Shown one piece after another: positions 1 to 6,504 of a stretch of 9,170 nucleotides of DNA (positions within the stretch are counted from its first letter, which is position 1; the number at the start of each line of letters is the position of its first letter). The notes under the pieces were generated by a model. The model was not told the origin of the DNA. It made no database searches and saw nothing but the letters and a program-made list of their open reading frames with translations. The stretch spans positions 1-9,170 of the forward strand of contig JAETOP010000131.1 of NCBI GenBank assembly GCA_021771675.1, read 5' to 3'. This stretch comes from Oscillospiraceae bacterium (GTDB lineage Bacteria > Bacillota_A > Clostridia > Oscillospirales > Oscillospiraceae). Position numbers and translations under genes: made by a program.

Positions 1-123
1 ACGCAATACGGCGTTATCGTCACTAGCCATACATACAGTATGGCTACGTTCCTCTGCCTTGTCTTGCGCCAATATCCCTACGCTGCTGATTAAATCTTTT
101 TATCAAGAATTAGTATAAAATAC
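1..123. repeat. Gene-free sequence with a 9-bp hairpin, possibly a dispersed intergenic repeat
   Basis: The clearest structure is a 9-bp perfect stem, TAGCCATAC (24-32) and GTATGGCTA (38-46), with a 5-nt loop. Flanking segments (AATACGG near 6-12 and CGCCAATATC near 68-77) could extend it imperfectly. The plus-strand frame from position 1 is open to a TAA at 91-93 but reads as low-information sequence and has no recognisable domain. An AT-rich TATAAA at 114-119 could be a -10 box for lon, but I see no acceptable -35 box 16-18 nt before it. From memory the sequence resembles intergenic repeats of gut Clostridia; that cannot be verified here. Confidence 0.35.
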
Positions 124-151
124 AGAAGGGGGTAGGATTCTATCCCCTTCT
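124..151. repeat. 28-nt palindromic repeat, copy 1
   Basis: It begins AGAAGGGGG and ends CCCCTTCT. The arms 124-135 and 140-151 form a 12-bp stem with one G-U wobble and a GATT loop. The same 28 bases recur exactly at 352-379, a copy spacing of 228 bp. Confidence 0.85.
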
Positions 152-207
152 GCGCATATAATAGGCCTCGCAGAGTTTGCCGCCGCAGCGGCAAATAAAG
201 TCAGATC

Positions 208-240
208 ATTTTCTGCCAGGGCGTGTACCTGGCGGAAAAT
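208..240. repeat. 13-bp stem-loop
   Basis: Arms ATTTTCTGCCAGG (208-220) and CCTGGCGGAAAAT (228-240) pair over 13 bp with one U-G wobble around the 7-nt loop GCGTGTA. It is the second longest stem in the array. No U-tract follows on the plus strand. Confidence 0.7.
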
Positions 241-314
241 ACATCTCAGGCTGCAAGTGTGCGAGTTGTGCGCTTCCGGCGCACAAGGAGTGCACGCAGC
301 AGACTGCAACCTTT

Positions 315-347
315 CTGTTGATAATCCCTAAAAGGGATTATCAACAG
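315..347. repeat. 15-bp perfect hairpin before lon
   Basis: Arms CTGTTGATAATCCCT (315-329) and AGGGATTATCAACAG (333-347) are perfectly complementary around an AAA loop. It ends 4 nt before the second 28-nt palindrome. Each arm contains TTATCAACA or its complement, one base from the DnaA-box consensus TTATCCACA, but the intramolecular pairing explains the symmetry better. Confidence 0.75.
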
Positions 348-351
348 CCTG

Positions 352-379
352 AGAAGGGGGTAGGATTCTATCCCCTTCT
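352..379. repeat. 28-nt palindromic repeat, copy 2
   Basis: It is identical to 124-151. It ends 13 nt before the lon ribosome binding site and 29 nt before the start codon, so as RNA the stem would sit just upstream of where the ribosome loads. Confidence 0.85.
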
Positions 380-392
380 TCCATTACACAAT

Positions 393-400
393 AAGGAGGG
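393..400 (+). promoter_or_regulatory. Ribosome binding site that fixes the TTG start of lon
   Basis: AAGGAGGG lies 8 nt before a TTG at 409-411. The next in-frame ATG is nine codons in (MPVLALRGL) and has no comparable Shine-Dalgarno sequence, so TTG is the likely start. The region between hairpin copy 2 and the start is unpaired in the simplest fold. Confidence 0.8.
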
Positions 401-408
401 ATCGTCCC

Positions 409-2808
409 TTGTCTGAAAATATTTATGCAGGTGTGATGCCTGTGCTTGCTCTGCGCGGACTTGCCGTGTTCCCGGAGCAGACCGTCCACTTCGACGTGGG
501 CAGAACCAAGTCGGCCCTGGCTTTGGAGGCCGCAATGAAGAAGGATCAGCTGCTCTTTTTGGTTCCCCAGAAGGACCTGCTGGTGGATGATCCCAAGCTG
601 GCAGACCTCTATGCCGTGGGCACTGTGGTTCGTGTCAAGCAGCTGCTGAACGCCCCGGAGGAGAATCTGCGGGTGCTGGTCACCGGTGTGACCCGGGCCA
701 GAATCGGGCAGATGCAGCAGACCGAGCCCTATCTTTCCGCCGTGGTGGAGTCCATTCCCTGTCCGGAGGAGACCGATTCTCCCCGGGGGAAGGCTCTGCG
801 CCGGGAGGCCTGCACCCTCTACAATACCTATCTGGAGCTCAGCGAGCATCCTGCCCAGATGGTGCAGCTGCGGATGCTGGCCAGCAATCAGAACGGCTTT
901 ATTGCCGACTCCATTGCCCAGAACTCCGGCCTGGATTTTGAAGAAAAAACCAAACTGCTGCTTCAGCTGAACCCCACCCGCCGGTTGGAGATGACCATTA
1001 CATATCTGAACCGGGAGATCGAGGTGCTTCAGCTGGAATCGGAAATCCAGAACAAGACCCGCGCCGCCATTGACCAGAACCAGAGGGACTACTACCTCCG
1101 GGAGCAGATGCGGGCCATCCGGGAAGAACTGGGAGAGGGGGAGGAGGACGAGGATTTTGACGAGGACATTGCCAAAATCAAGAGCCTCCACCTGAAGCAG
1201 GAGTATGAGAAAAAGCTTTTGAAGGATGTTCAGAAGCTGAGAAAGCAGCCCTTCGGCTCCTCCGAGGCTTCGGTGCTCCGGGGCTATCTGGATACTGTGC
1301 TGGATTTGCCCTGGAATAAATCCTCCAAGGAGCGCCTTGATGTGCAGGCCGCTTCCAAAATCCTGGAACACGATCACTTTGGCCTGGAAAAGGTGAAGCA
1401 ACGCATTTTGGAGACCATCGCCGTGCGGCAGCTGGCGCCCCAGATGCCTCCTCAGATTCTTTGCCTGGTGGGCCCTCCCGGTGTGGGCAAGACCTCTATT
1501 TCCTATTCCATCGCCAGGAGCCTGAACCGCAAAATGGTTCGTATCTCCCTGGGAGGCGTCCACGACGAGGCAGACATCCGGGGACACCGGAAGACCTACG
1601 TGGGGGCCATGCCCGGCCGGATTATGACGGCCATTGCTCAGGCGGGCACCTCTAACCCCGTGCTGCTGCTGGATGAGATCGATAAAATGGGCTCCGACTA
1701 CCGGGGCGACCCCAGCGCCGCCCTGCTGGAGGTGCTGGACTCTGAGCAGAACCACTCCTACCGGGATCATTATTTGGAGATTCCCTTCGACCTGTCGGGC
1801 GTGATGTTCATCACCACCGCCAACACCCTGGATACCGTGCCCAGACCCCTGCTTGACCGGATGGAGGTCATTGAGCTCAGCTCCTATACCGATGAAGAGA
1901 AGCTGATGATTGCCAAAAATCACTTGGTGCCCAAGCAGCTGGTGAGGCACGGGCTGAAAAAATCCCAGCTGCGCATTACGGACGACGCTATCCGAGAGAT
2001 CATCGAATGCTACACCCGGGAGTCCGGCGTGCGGAACCTGGAACGCTCCATCGGCGACATCTGCCGGAAGGTGGATATGCAGATTCTCGCTCAGGAGGAG
2101 CCTAAGAAGATTACCGTGAATTGCGGCAACGTGGAAGCCTTGCTGGGGGTGCGGAAATACCTGCCCGAGCGGCTGCCCGGAGCTGACCAGGTGGGCCTGG
2201 TCACAGGTCTCGCCTGGACCAGCGTGGGCGGCGAGACGCTGGAGGTGGAGGTCAATGTGATGGACGGCTCCGGCAAGCTGGAGCTGACAGGCAATCTGGG
2301 AGACGTAATGAAGGAATCCGTCCACACTGCCCTGAGTTATATCCGTGCCAATGCTGCGGGGCTGGGGGTTGCCGCCGACTTCTACAAGACCAAGGATATT
2401 CACGTTCACTTCCCGGAGGGAGCGGTGCCCAAGGACGGCCCCTCCGCCGGAGTCACGGTGACCACCGCCATCGTCTCCGCCCTCACCGGCGCTTCCGTGC
2501 GCCGGGATGTGGCCATGACCGGCGAGGTGACCCTTCGGGGCCGGGTGCTTCGCATCGGCGGCCTGAAGGAAAAAACCATGGCCGCCCTTCGCCACGGTAT
2601 TCGTACCGTCATCATCCCGGCGGATAACCAGCGGGATTTGGAGGAGATCGACCAGACCGTCCGCAGCCATCTGAATTTCATCACCGCTTCCTCGGTGGAC
2701 ACGGTTCTAAATGCGGCTCTGATTCCCCCGGTGGATGGGACTCCCGCCATGCTGGGCACCATTCCCGAGGACGCAGCCAAGCTCCGTCGCCCCGGCTTGC
2801 AGCAGTAA
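409..2808 (+). CDS. lon: ATP-dependent Lon protease (LonA, S16)
   Basis: Lon is a cytoplasmic homo-hexameric AAA+ protease that unfolds and degrades misfolded and regulatory proteins. The 799-residue product has the full LonA layout. Residues 8-200 are the N-terminal substrate-binding domain. Residues 200-280 are helical and coiled-coil-like, with a very acidic patch at about 239-253. The AAA+ module follows with Walker A GPPGVGKT (355-362), the LonA block [20 protein letters not shown] (381-400), Walker B LLLDEID (419-425), and a sensor-1 TTANT. The C-terminal protease domain has the PKDGPSAG motif with catalytic Ser679, and the catalytic lysine in GGLKEK (Lys722). These match the E. coli positions and the family length of about 780-820. 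All catalytic residues are present, so it should be active. The start is TTG, with AAGGAGGG 8 nt before it. engB follows after 12 nt, an arrangement also known in Bacillus. GC is high. Confidence 0.98.
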   Translation: MSENIYAGVMPVLALRGLAVFPEQTVHFDVGRTKSALALEAAMKKDQLLFLVPQKDLLVDDPKLADLYAVGTVVRVKQLLNAPEENLRVLVTGVTRARIGQMQQTEPYLSAVVESIPCPEETDSPRGKALRREACTLYNTYLELSEHPAQMVQLRMLASNQNGFIADSIAQNSGLDFEEKTKLLLQLNPTRRLEMTITYLNREIEVLQLESEIQNKTRAAIDQNQRDYYLREQMRAIREELGEGEEDEDFDEDIAKIKSLHLKQEYEKKLLKDVQKLRKQPFGSSEASVLRGYLDTVLDLPWNKSSKERLDVQAASKILEHDHFGLEKVKQRILETIAVRQLAPQMPPQILCLVGPPGVGKTSISYSIARSLNRKMVRISLGGVHDEADIRGHRKTYVGAMPGRIMTAIAQAGTSNPVLLLDEIDKMGSDYRGDPSAALLEVLDSEQNHSYRDHYLEIPFDLSGVMFITTANTLDTVPRPLLDRMEVIELSSYTDEEKLMIAKNHLVPKQLVRHGLKKSQLRITDDAIREIIECYTRESGVRNLERSIGDICRKVDMQILAQEEPKKITVNCGNVEALLGVRKYLPERLPGADQVGLVTGLAWTSVGGETLEVEVNVMDGSGKLELTGNLGDVMKESVHTALSYIRANAAGLGVAADFYKTKDIHVHFPEGAVPKDGPSAGVTVTTAIVSALTGASVRRDVAMTGEVTLRGRVLRIGGLKEKTMAALRHGIRTVIIPADNQRDLEEIDQTVRSHLNFITASSVDTVLNAALIPPVDGTPAMLGTIPEDAAKLRRPGLQQ

Positions 2809-2820
2809 AGGAGGGAGGGC

Positions 2821-3405
2821 GTGAATTTCCAGAATGTGGAGTTCCTGATTTCTGCAGCCGCCCCCAGGGATTTCCCTGCCGCCCGGCTGCCGGAAATCGC
2901 TTTTGCCGGAAAATCCAACGTTGGCAAGTCTTCGGTAATCAACCGGCTGCTGCAGCGGAAAAATTTTGCCCGGGTGGGGGATAAGCCCGGAAAGACCATC
3001 CATGTGAACTATTTCACTCTGGATCGGAAATGCTATCTGGTGGACCTGCCGGGCTATGGCTTTGCCCAGGTTTCCCAGAGTGAAAAGGCCCGGTGGAGTA
3101 AGCTGATGGAGGATTATTTCGCCGCCAGCCGGATTACTCTGGGGATTCTGATCGTGGACTACCGCCATCCGCCCACCAATAACGACGTGACCATGGCTCG
3201 GTGGTTCCTGGACAGCGGCTGCCCCTTTGTGGTGGTGGCCAACAAGAAGGATAAGCTGAAAAAAAGCGAGCTGGAACCGAACCTGAAAACCATTCGGGAG
3301 GATTTGGAGCTTCCGGAGGAGTGCCCCATCATTCCCTTCTCCGCAGAGAAGGGGGACGGACGGGAGGAACTGGTAAAGCTGATTTGCAATACTGTGGAAA
3401 AGTAA
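2821..3405 (+). CDS. engB: Ribosome biogenesis GTPase EngB/YsxC/YihA
   Basis: EngB is a small TRAFAC-class GTPase needed for late assembly of the 50S ribosomal subunit, and is generally essential in Firmicutes. The 194-residue product has the normal length and all G motifs: G1 GKSNVGKS (30-37), the G2 threonine within [11 protein letters not shown]3 DLPGYG (75-80), G4 NKKD (141-144) and G5 SAEKG (174-178). The DLPGYGFA block is characteristic of this family within the Era/Obg-like GTPases. The start is GTG. The AAGGAGG at 2808-2814 begins at the last base of the lon stop codon, so the two genes are surely co-transcribed and probably translationally coupled. Base composition matches lon and differs from the genes after 3.7 kb. 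Confidence 0.97.
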   Translation: MNFQNVEFLISAAAPRDFPAARLPEIAFAGKSNVGKSSVINRLLQRKNFARVGDKPGKTIHVNYFTLDRKCYLVDLPGYGFAQVSQSEKARWSKLMEDYFAASRITLGILIVDYRHPPTNNDVTMARWFLDSGCPFVVVANKKDKLKKSELEPNLKTIREDLELPEECPIIPFSAEKGDGREELVKLICNTVEK

Positions 3406-3410
3406 AAAGA

Positions 3411-3432
3411 GGGGGCTGTTAAAATAGCCTCC
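3411..3432 (+). terminator. Weak hairpin just after engB
   Basis: GGGGGCT (3411-3417) can pair with AGCCTCC (3426-3432), including one G-U pair, but no U-tract follows. It could be an inefficient terminator or a 3'-end-stabilising hairpin. The convincing terminator lies about 280 nt further on. Confidence 0.3.
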
Positions 3433-3483
3433 CCGCAATTGCGATACGATTTGCTGATAAGAATGTGAAATTTTTATCTGGAA

Positions 3484-3650
3484 GACGTCGCCTGACGGCG
3501 TTGTCAAATATGATGGTACATCTCAGTGGCTCCATGGGCAGTCCACTGGTTTACTGGTGATTTTGATTCATCAGCTGCCCCGGTCTGACCGGGGCAAAGC
3601 TGTCCTGCGGGCAGTGGATCGCCGCCGGCCGGACGTCGGCGGCACCATGG
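3484..3650 (+). ncRNA. Candidate structured RNA with a three-way junction
   Basis: This gene-free stretch folds by hand into a compact nested structure. P1 is CCATGG (3532-3537) with CCATGG (3645-3650). P2 is GTCCACTG (3541-3548) with CAGTGGAT (3612-3619). P2 is capped by a 13-bp hairpin at 3572-3602 (CAGCT/AGCTG plus GCCCCGGT/ACCGGGGC, AA bulge, CTG loop). P4 is GCCGCCG (3621-3627) with CGGCGGC (3637-3643). The junction linkers are 3, 1 and 1 nt. A separate hairpin precedes it at 3484-3505. Competing pairings exist: CAGTGG at 3524-3529 can take the CCACTG strand of P2, and CCGACGT at 3666-3672 can pair with ACGTCGG at 3633-3639 of P4. With the intrinsic terminator at 3686-3719 this resembles a riboswitch or attenuator, or a small RNA with its own terminator. 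I recognise no known class, and conserved structure is unproven. Confidence 0.4.
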
Positions 3651-3685
3651 CGTAATGATTCCCTTCCGACGTATCCTCAATGAAA

Positions 3686-3719
3686 CCTCTTTTGTTCGCC
3701 TGAACAAGAGAGGCTTTTT
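3686..3719 (+). terminator. Strong intrinsic terminator
   Basis: A 12-bp stem, CCTCTTTTGTTC (3686-3697) with GAACAAGAGAGG (3702-3713), has one U-G wobble and a GCCT loop, and is followed by CTTTTT. It ends transcription arriving from lon-engB or from the candidate structured RNA, just before the next promoter. Confidence 0.88.
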
Positions 3720-3720
3720 G

Positions 3721-3749
3721 TTGCGGCGTGTGCGGATTTGTGATATATT
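3721..3749 (+). promoter_or_regulatory. Sigma-A-type promoter for the accessory operon
   Basis: TTGCGG (3721-3726), a 17-nt spacer and TATATT (3744-3749), with an extended -10 TG at 3741-3742. It lies immediately after the terminator and 34 nt before the GNAT start codon, and would drive the plus-strand genes through 6504. Confidence 0.6.
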
Positions 3750-3783
3750 GTGTATAGAGAATTTGAAAATGGAGTGGAAGAGG

Positions 3784-4215
3784 ATGAATGTCAGGGCTTT
3801 TTGCATGGATGATACCTTGGATGTTTGCAGACTAATCAATTCGGAATTGGGATATGCGGTTACCTGCGAAGATCTGAAAATGCGGATTTCGCAAATGCTG
3901 GAAGAAAAAGACTATCTGATTTTTGTTGCGGTCGATGATGAAAAAATAATTGGATTTATTGGTTTACAAGTGGGCTTTGCTTTAGAGATTACGGGGAAAG
4001 TGATGCGCATGATAGCTCTGGCAGTTGCCCGTGATTTCCAGGGCCAGGGGATTGGCAGTGCCCTGGTTGAAGAAGCGGAGAAATATGCGCAGGGAAACGG
4101 CGTTTCGGTGATTTCGGTAAATAGTTCCCTTAAAAGGGAGAAGGCCCACCGATTTTATGAAAAGCATTCCTTCTATAAAAAAGGATACAGCTTTTGTAAG
4201 CAAATAGAGAAGTGA
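3784..4215 (+). CDS. GNAT-family N-acetyltransferase
   Basis: This is a 143-residue single-domain GNAT enzyme, the normal length for the fold, expected to move an acetyl group from acetyl-CoA to an amine of an unknown small molecule or protein. The acetyl-CoA pyrophosphate loop is visible as QGQGIG (86-91), after the beta-4 strand MRMIALAVARDF. The C-terminal AHRFYEKHSFYKKGYSFCK (121-139) is the usual motif-B end. I chose the ATG at 3784 because it gives a typical GNAT N-terminus (MNVRAF) and follows a GGAG-rich stretch. An in-frame ATG at 3769 (MEWKR) is less likely, and the frame open from 3655 runs through the terminator. It is first in its operon, and its TGA is embedded in the next gene's ribosome binding site. 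GC is far lower than in lon, suggesting acquisition. The substrate cannot be inferred. Confidence 0.9.
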   Translation: MNVRAFCMDDTLDVCRLINSELGYAVTCEDLKMRISQMLEEKDYLIFVAVDDEKIIGFIGLQVGFALEITGKVMRMIALAVARDFQGQGIGSALVEEAEKYAQGNGVSVISVNSSLKREKAHRFYEKHSFYKKGYSFCKQIEK

Positions 4216-4225
4216 GGAATTTGCT

Positions 4226-4714
4226 GTGGCGGACAACAAGCTTTTGTTCTTATTGAGCGCTTTTCTTAACGAGAAGCTTTGTATTGAGAACGATGGGGAG
4301 AAAGCAGTTATTTTCAACCCCTTTGGCGGCGAAAACATAGAGGTGTACTACGACGAAGACAATTTTTCACATTTTCTCGCCATATTCTCTTTCCAGCATC
4401 GTCATTTGGATGATGAGGGAGAAGTAATTGATTGGAGTGGTAAAATTACTTCCGGCAAAATCTTTGCCATCGAATTCTTCAAAAACGGGCGGAATTGCTT
4501 TGGCGGGGAAATCAGTTCGGAGGAATTGGAACATCTGTCCTACCAGCAACTGGAGCGTCGCACGGGCTATTATGGCGCAGCCAAACTGTATGAGGTTGCC
4601 GATTCCTTTAAGGTCAGAGGCTGGAACAAGGAAAAGGATTTTGACGGGGTGTTCGTTTTGCAGGAGAACGGAGCGGTCCGGCTTGAAATAAACCAACCTG
4701 GAGAAGGAAAATGA
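4226..4714 (+). CDS. Hypothetical protein, 162 residues
   Basis: I do not recognise this family. The start is GTG, with GAGGA at 4214-4218 overlapping the stop of the preceding GNAT gene; the intergenic gap is 10 nt, so the two are probably coupled. The product is soluble-looking, acidic and rich in aromatic residues, with no signal peptide or membrane segment. It has the look of an alpha/beta domain: FNPFGGENIEVYYDEDNFSH (31-50), then a central FSFQHRHLDDEGEVIDW with several His, Asp and Glu residues, then KIFAIEFFKNGRNCFGGEIS, and a C-terminal GVFVLQENGAVRLEI. The repeated short strand-forming stretches suggest a mostly beta fold. AT-rich composition matches the GNAT gene before it. Operon position suggests a partner or passenger of that GNAT, but no function can be assigned. 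Confidence 0.8.
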   Translation: MADNKLLFLLSAFLNEKLCIENDGEKAVIFNPFGGENIEVYYDEDNFSHFLAIFSFQHRHLDDEGEVIDWSGKITSGKIFAIEFFKNGRNCFGGEISSEELEHLSYQQLERRTGYYGAAKLYEVADSFKVRGWNKEKDFDGVFVLQENGAVRLEINQPGEGK

Positions 4715-4715
4715 A

Positions 4716-4799
4716 ATGATCGCTTATCATGCAGTAACAGACAGACCGATGTATGTTGGTCAACAGTTTCTATTTGATGAAGAGCATCACGGAGATTAG
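4716..4799 (+). pseudogene. 27-codon N-terminal remnant of a third operon gene
   Basis: An ATG at 4716 with a good ribosome binding site (GGAGAAGG at 4700-4707, 8 nt upstream) opens a 27-codon frame starting MIAYHAVTDRPM and continuing VGQQFLFDEEHH before a TAG at 4797-4799. This resembles, from memory, the N-terminus of a full-length family of unknown function (annotated DUF2441, I believe), whose members continue well past the DEEHH motif. The real gene therefore seems to have lost everything after about codon 25, with the TraX ribosome binding site now abutting the break. The AT-rich composition and tight spacing fit the two genes before it. Alternatively it is a genuine small ORF. The family name is a recollection, not a search result. 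Confidence 0.5.
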
Positions 4800-4810
4800 G
4801 AGGGGGTATC

Positions 4811-5581
4811 ATGAAAAAAACCTTAAACGCTTACCAGCTTAAAGTCATAGCTCTGGTTTTTATGATTGTCGATCACCTGCATACCTATCTGTTCTACCAG
4901 ACATGGCCCCGCTGGGTATCGATTCTGCCCAGATTTGTGGCTCCCTTATTTCTCTACCTGATGGTGGAGGGGTACCATCATACCCGCAGTAAGAAAAAAT
5001 ATGCCCTGCGGCTTTTTGGTGCGGCAGCGGTTATGTTTGCAGGCAATGCGGCCATCAACATTATCTTTCGCAATGTAGACATCTTTACAGGACGCTTTAC
5101 GCTGTACTCCATCATGCAGGGCCATAATATTTTCCTGACGTTGGGACTGCTATTTGTGGTGGCCTGGACAATTGACACCTTTCGACAGTCAGAGAAGAAG
5201 TGGACCAATTTGATTCTGGGAACGGTCTGCGCCCTGCTGAGCCTGGGATCGGAGGGGGGAATTTATCTGCTTCCACTAGCGGTAGTCTTTGTCCTGTGCT
5301 ATCAGAAAAAACGGCAGATATACCTATTTACAGCGCTTTACTGCCTGCTTCTGTTTTTGAAGGCGCTGCTTAGCTACTTGTCCGGCGGCACCGGGGATAC
5401 CCTGATGGGAACACTGTGCTTTGATGCGGAATGGGCCATGATTTTCGTGATTCCCTTCCTGCTTTCCTACAACGGGGAGCGGGGGCGCAATACCCCTGGC
5501 AGCAGATGGATGTTCTATGTGGTCTATCCGCTGCATTTGTGGATTCTTGCTATTTTGTATCATCTGCTTGTGAAGAACTAG
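4811..5581 (+). CDS. TraX-family integral membrane protein
   Basis: The TraX family is named after the F-plasmid protein that N-acetylates pilin; chromosomal Firmicutes homologues are common and of unknown substrate. The 256-residue product has the family hallmarks: an N-terminal LNAYQLKVIALVFMIVDH (5-22) with the Asp-His pair, a second helix RFVAPLFLYLMVEGY (41-55), and a C-terminal FYVVYPLHLWILAILYHLL (235-253) with the conserved YPLHL. I count about eight hydrophobic segments (8-27, 36-54, 67-86, 104-121, 133-148, 151-164, 168-190, 207-220) plus the last one, all inner-membrane. A strong AGGAGGGGG precedes the ATG by 4 nt. No pilin or conjugation genes are nearby, so pilin acetylation is not implied. 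It could acetylate an envelope component. Confidence 0.9.
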   Translation: MKKTLNAYQLKVIALVFMIVDHLHTYLFYQTWPRWVSILPRFVAPLFLYLMVEGYHHTRSKKKYALRLFGAAAVMFAGNAAINIIFRNVDIFTGRFTLYSIMQGHNIFLTLGLLFVVAWTIDTFRQSEKKWTNLILGTVCALLSLGSEGGIYLLPLAVVFVLCYQKKRQIYLFTALYCLLLFLKALLSYLSGGTGDTLMGTLCFDAEWAMIFVIPFLLSYNGERGRNTPGSRWMFYVVYPLHLWILAILYHLLVKN

Positions 5582-5637
5582 GCCTCAAATACGGCCCCAC
5601 AATTGATACGCTGGATACCAAGGGAGGGAAAAAGATT

Positions 5638-6504
5638 GTGCTAAAAATCTGTACGGAATCGGAATATAGAAAATATGCGGATTACGTCTATGAGCTTGCT
5701 CTGGATCAGTCCCAATCGGGCTACCCCACCTATTGTGACGGAATCAAAACCAAAGCCATGTTTTTAGACCGCTCTGAAAAGGCTTTTTCAAGAGATACGG
5801 AGGAGCTGCTTCTTTTCGAGCATGAGGGAATCGTGGAGGGATGGATTCACTGCTTTTGGCTTCCCGAGGACCGCTATCTGTCCACGGTCAGTTTCAACAT
5901 CGAGTCCCACACCGAACAGGCGCTGGGGGAGTTCCTGGAATTGGCGCAAGCCCGGTTCGGGGGATACGATCTGTTTTTGGGATTTTCAAAGGATAACAAA
6001 AAGGCGGTAAATTTTTTGTCGGCAAACGGTTTTGAGCGCATAGAAGAGGATTACAACAACACTGCCTTCCTGGATGATTTTGAGCCGGTTGCGATAAGCA
6101 GCCATTTGATTCGCATTACAAAAGAAAATTTTGAGCTTTTTCGTGAGCTTCACAGCAAATTGGAAGGGGGTATGTACTGGAACTCCGACAGAATTGACGC
6201 TGACATGGACAATTGGATTATTTTCGTCAGCATTGACGGCGGGGAAACGCTGGGCGGCGTGTATTACAGGATGGTTAACAACGGGTGGTTTGAAATTTTT
6301 GGGATAGAAATGAAAGACAATCTTTTCAATCCGACCATTTTTCGGGAGCTCCTGGGAAAGGCGCTGAATTCGGCCAAGGAGCTGGGCGGAAAATACATGA
6401 CGTTTTTCTGTGATGAAGAGGGGCAGGAAATTGCAGGCCGGCTTGGCTTCCGGTGTGTCGGCGAGTATGTGTGCTATCAAAAGCATCTGGAACTATCGAA
6501 ATAG
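5638..6504 (+). CDS. Two-domain GNAT-family acetyltransferase-like protein
   Basis: The 288-residue product looks like two GNAT-type halves in tandem. The first half (about 1-150) ends with the classic NKKAVNFLSANGFERIEEDY (120-139). The second (about 155-288) ends with EIAGRLGFRCVGEYVCYQK, and both carry the GF-x-R late-strand pattern. A canonical Q/RxxGxG acetyl-CoA loop is not obvious in either half, so activity is less certain than for the first GNAT; one half may be structural. The frame stays open back to 5431, but that part overlaps the TraX gene. I start at the GTG at 5638 because GGGAGGG (5622-5628) precedes it by 9 nt and the protein then begins with a typical strand (MLKICTESEY). 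The last 12 bp overlap the end of the convergent S66 gene. The substrate is unknown. Confidence 0.85.
   Translation: MLKICTESEYRKYADYVYELALDQSQSGYPTYCDGIKTKAMFLDRSEKAFSRDTEELLLFEHEGIVEGWIHCFWLPEDRYLSTVSFNIESHTEQALGEFLELAQARFGGYDLFLGFSKDNKKAVNFLSANGFERIEEDYNNTAFLDDFEPVAISSHLIRITKENFELFRELHSKLEGGMYWNSDRIDADMDNWIIFVSIDGGETLGGVYYRMVNNGWFEIFGIEMKDNLFNPTIFRELLGKALNSAKELGGKYMTFFCDEEGQEIAGRLGFRCVGEYVCYQKHLELSK

Larger units (their letters stand above)
124..379. repeat. Array of six hairpins upstream of lon
   Basis: Six separate stem-loops lie head to tail in 256 bp: 124-151 (12-bp stem, one G-U), 176-195 (TTTGCCGC/GCGGCAAA, 8 bp), 208-240 (13-bp stem, one G-U, 7-nt loop), 266-286 (TTGTGCGC/GCGCACAA, 8 bp), 315-347 (15-bp perfect stem) and 352-379 (12-bp stem). 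The first and last are identical in sequence. None is followed by a proper U-tract on the plus strand, so they do not look like ordinary terminators. If the lon transcript starts near 125, the whole array would be its 5' leader. Otherwise this is a composite intergenic element, such as a MITE or REP-like unit, inserted between an unseen upstream gene and lon. Short open frames across it on either strand are compositional shadows. Confidence 0.7.

Noticed and set aside
1..93. Frame open from the left edge to a TAA at 91-93, possibly the end of an upstream gene such as clpX
   Set aside because: The residues show no ClpX-like C-terminus or other known pattern, and the DNA is palindromic and repeat-like.
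315..347. CIRCE-type heat-shock operator before lon
   Set aside because: The arms do not match TTAGCACTC/GAGTGCTAA and the loop is 3 nt rather than 9.
124..379. CRISPR array suggested by repeated palindromes
   Set aside because: There are only two copies of the 28-mer, separated by 200 bp of other hairpins, with no regular spacers and no cas genes.
328..2670. 780-codon open frame on the minus strand opposite lon
   Set aside because: It mirrors lon in a GC-rich background, has repetitive leucine, glycine and histidine content and no domain; lon is unambiguous on the plus strand.
3454..3480. CTGATAAG followed by GTGAAATT, reminiscent of a hammerhead ribozyme core
   Set aside because: The invariant CUGANGA is not matched and no stem II separates the two boxes.
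2707..3507. 266-codon minus-strand frame opposite engB
   Set aside because: A compositional shadow of a well-supported GTPase gene, with no ribosome binding site or domain.
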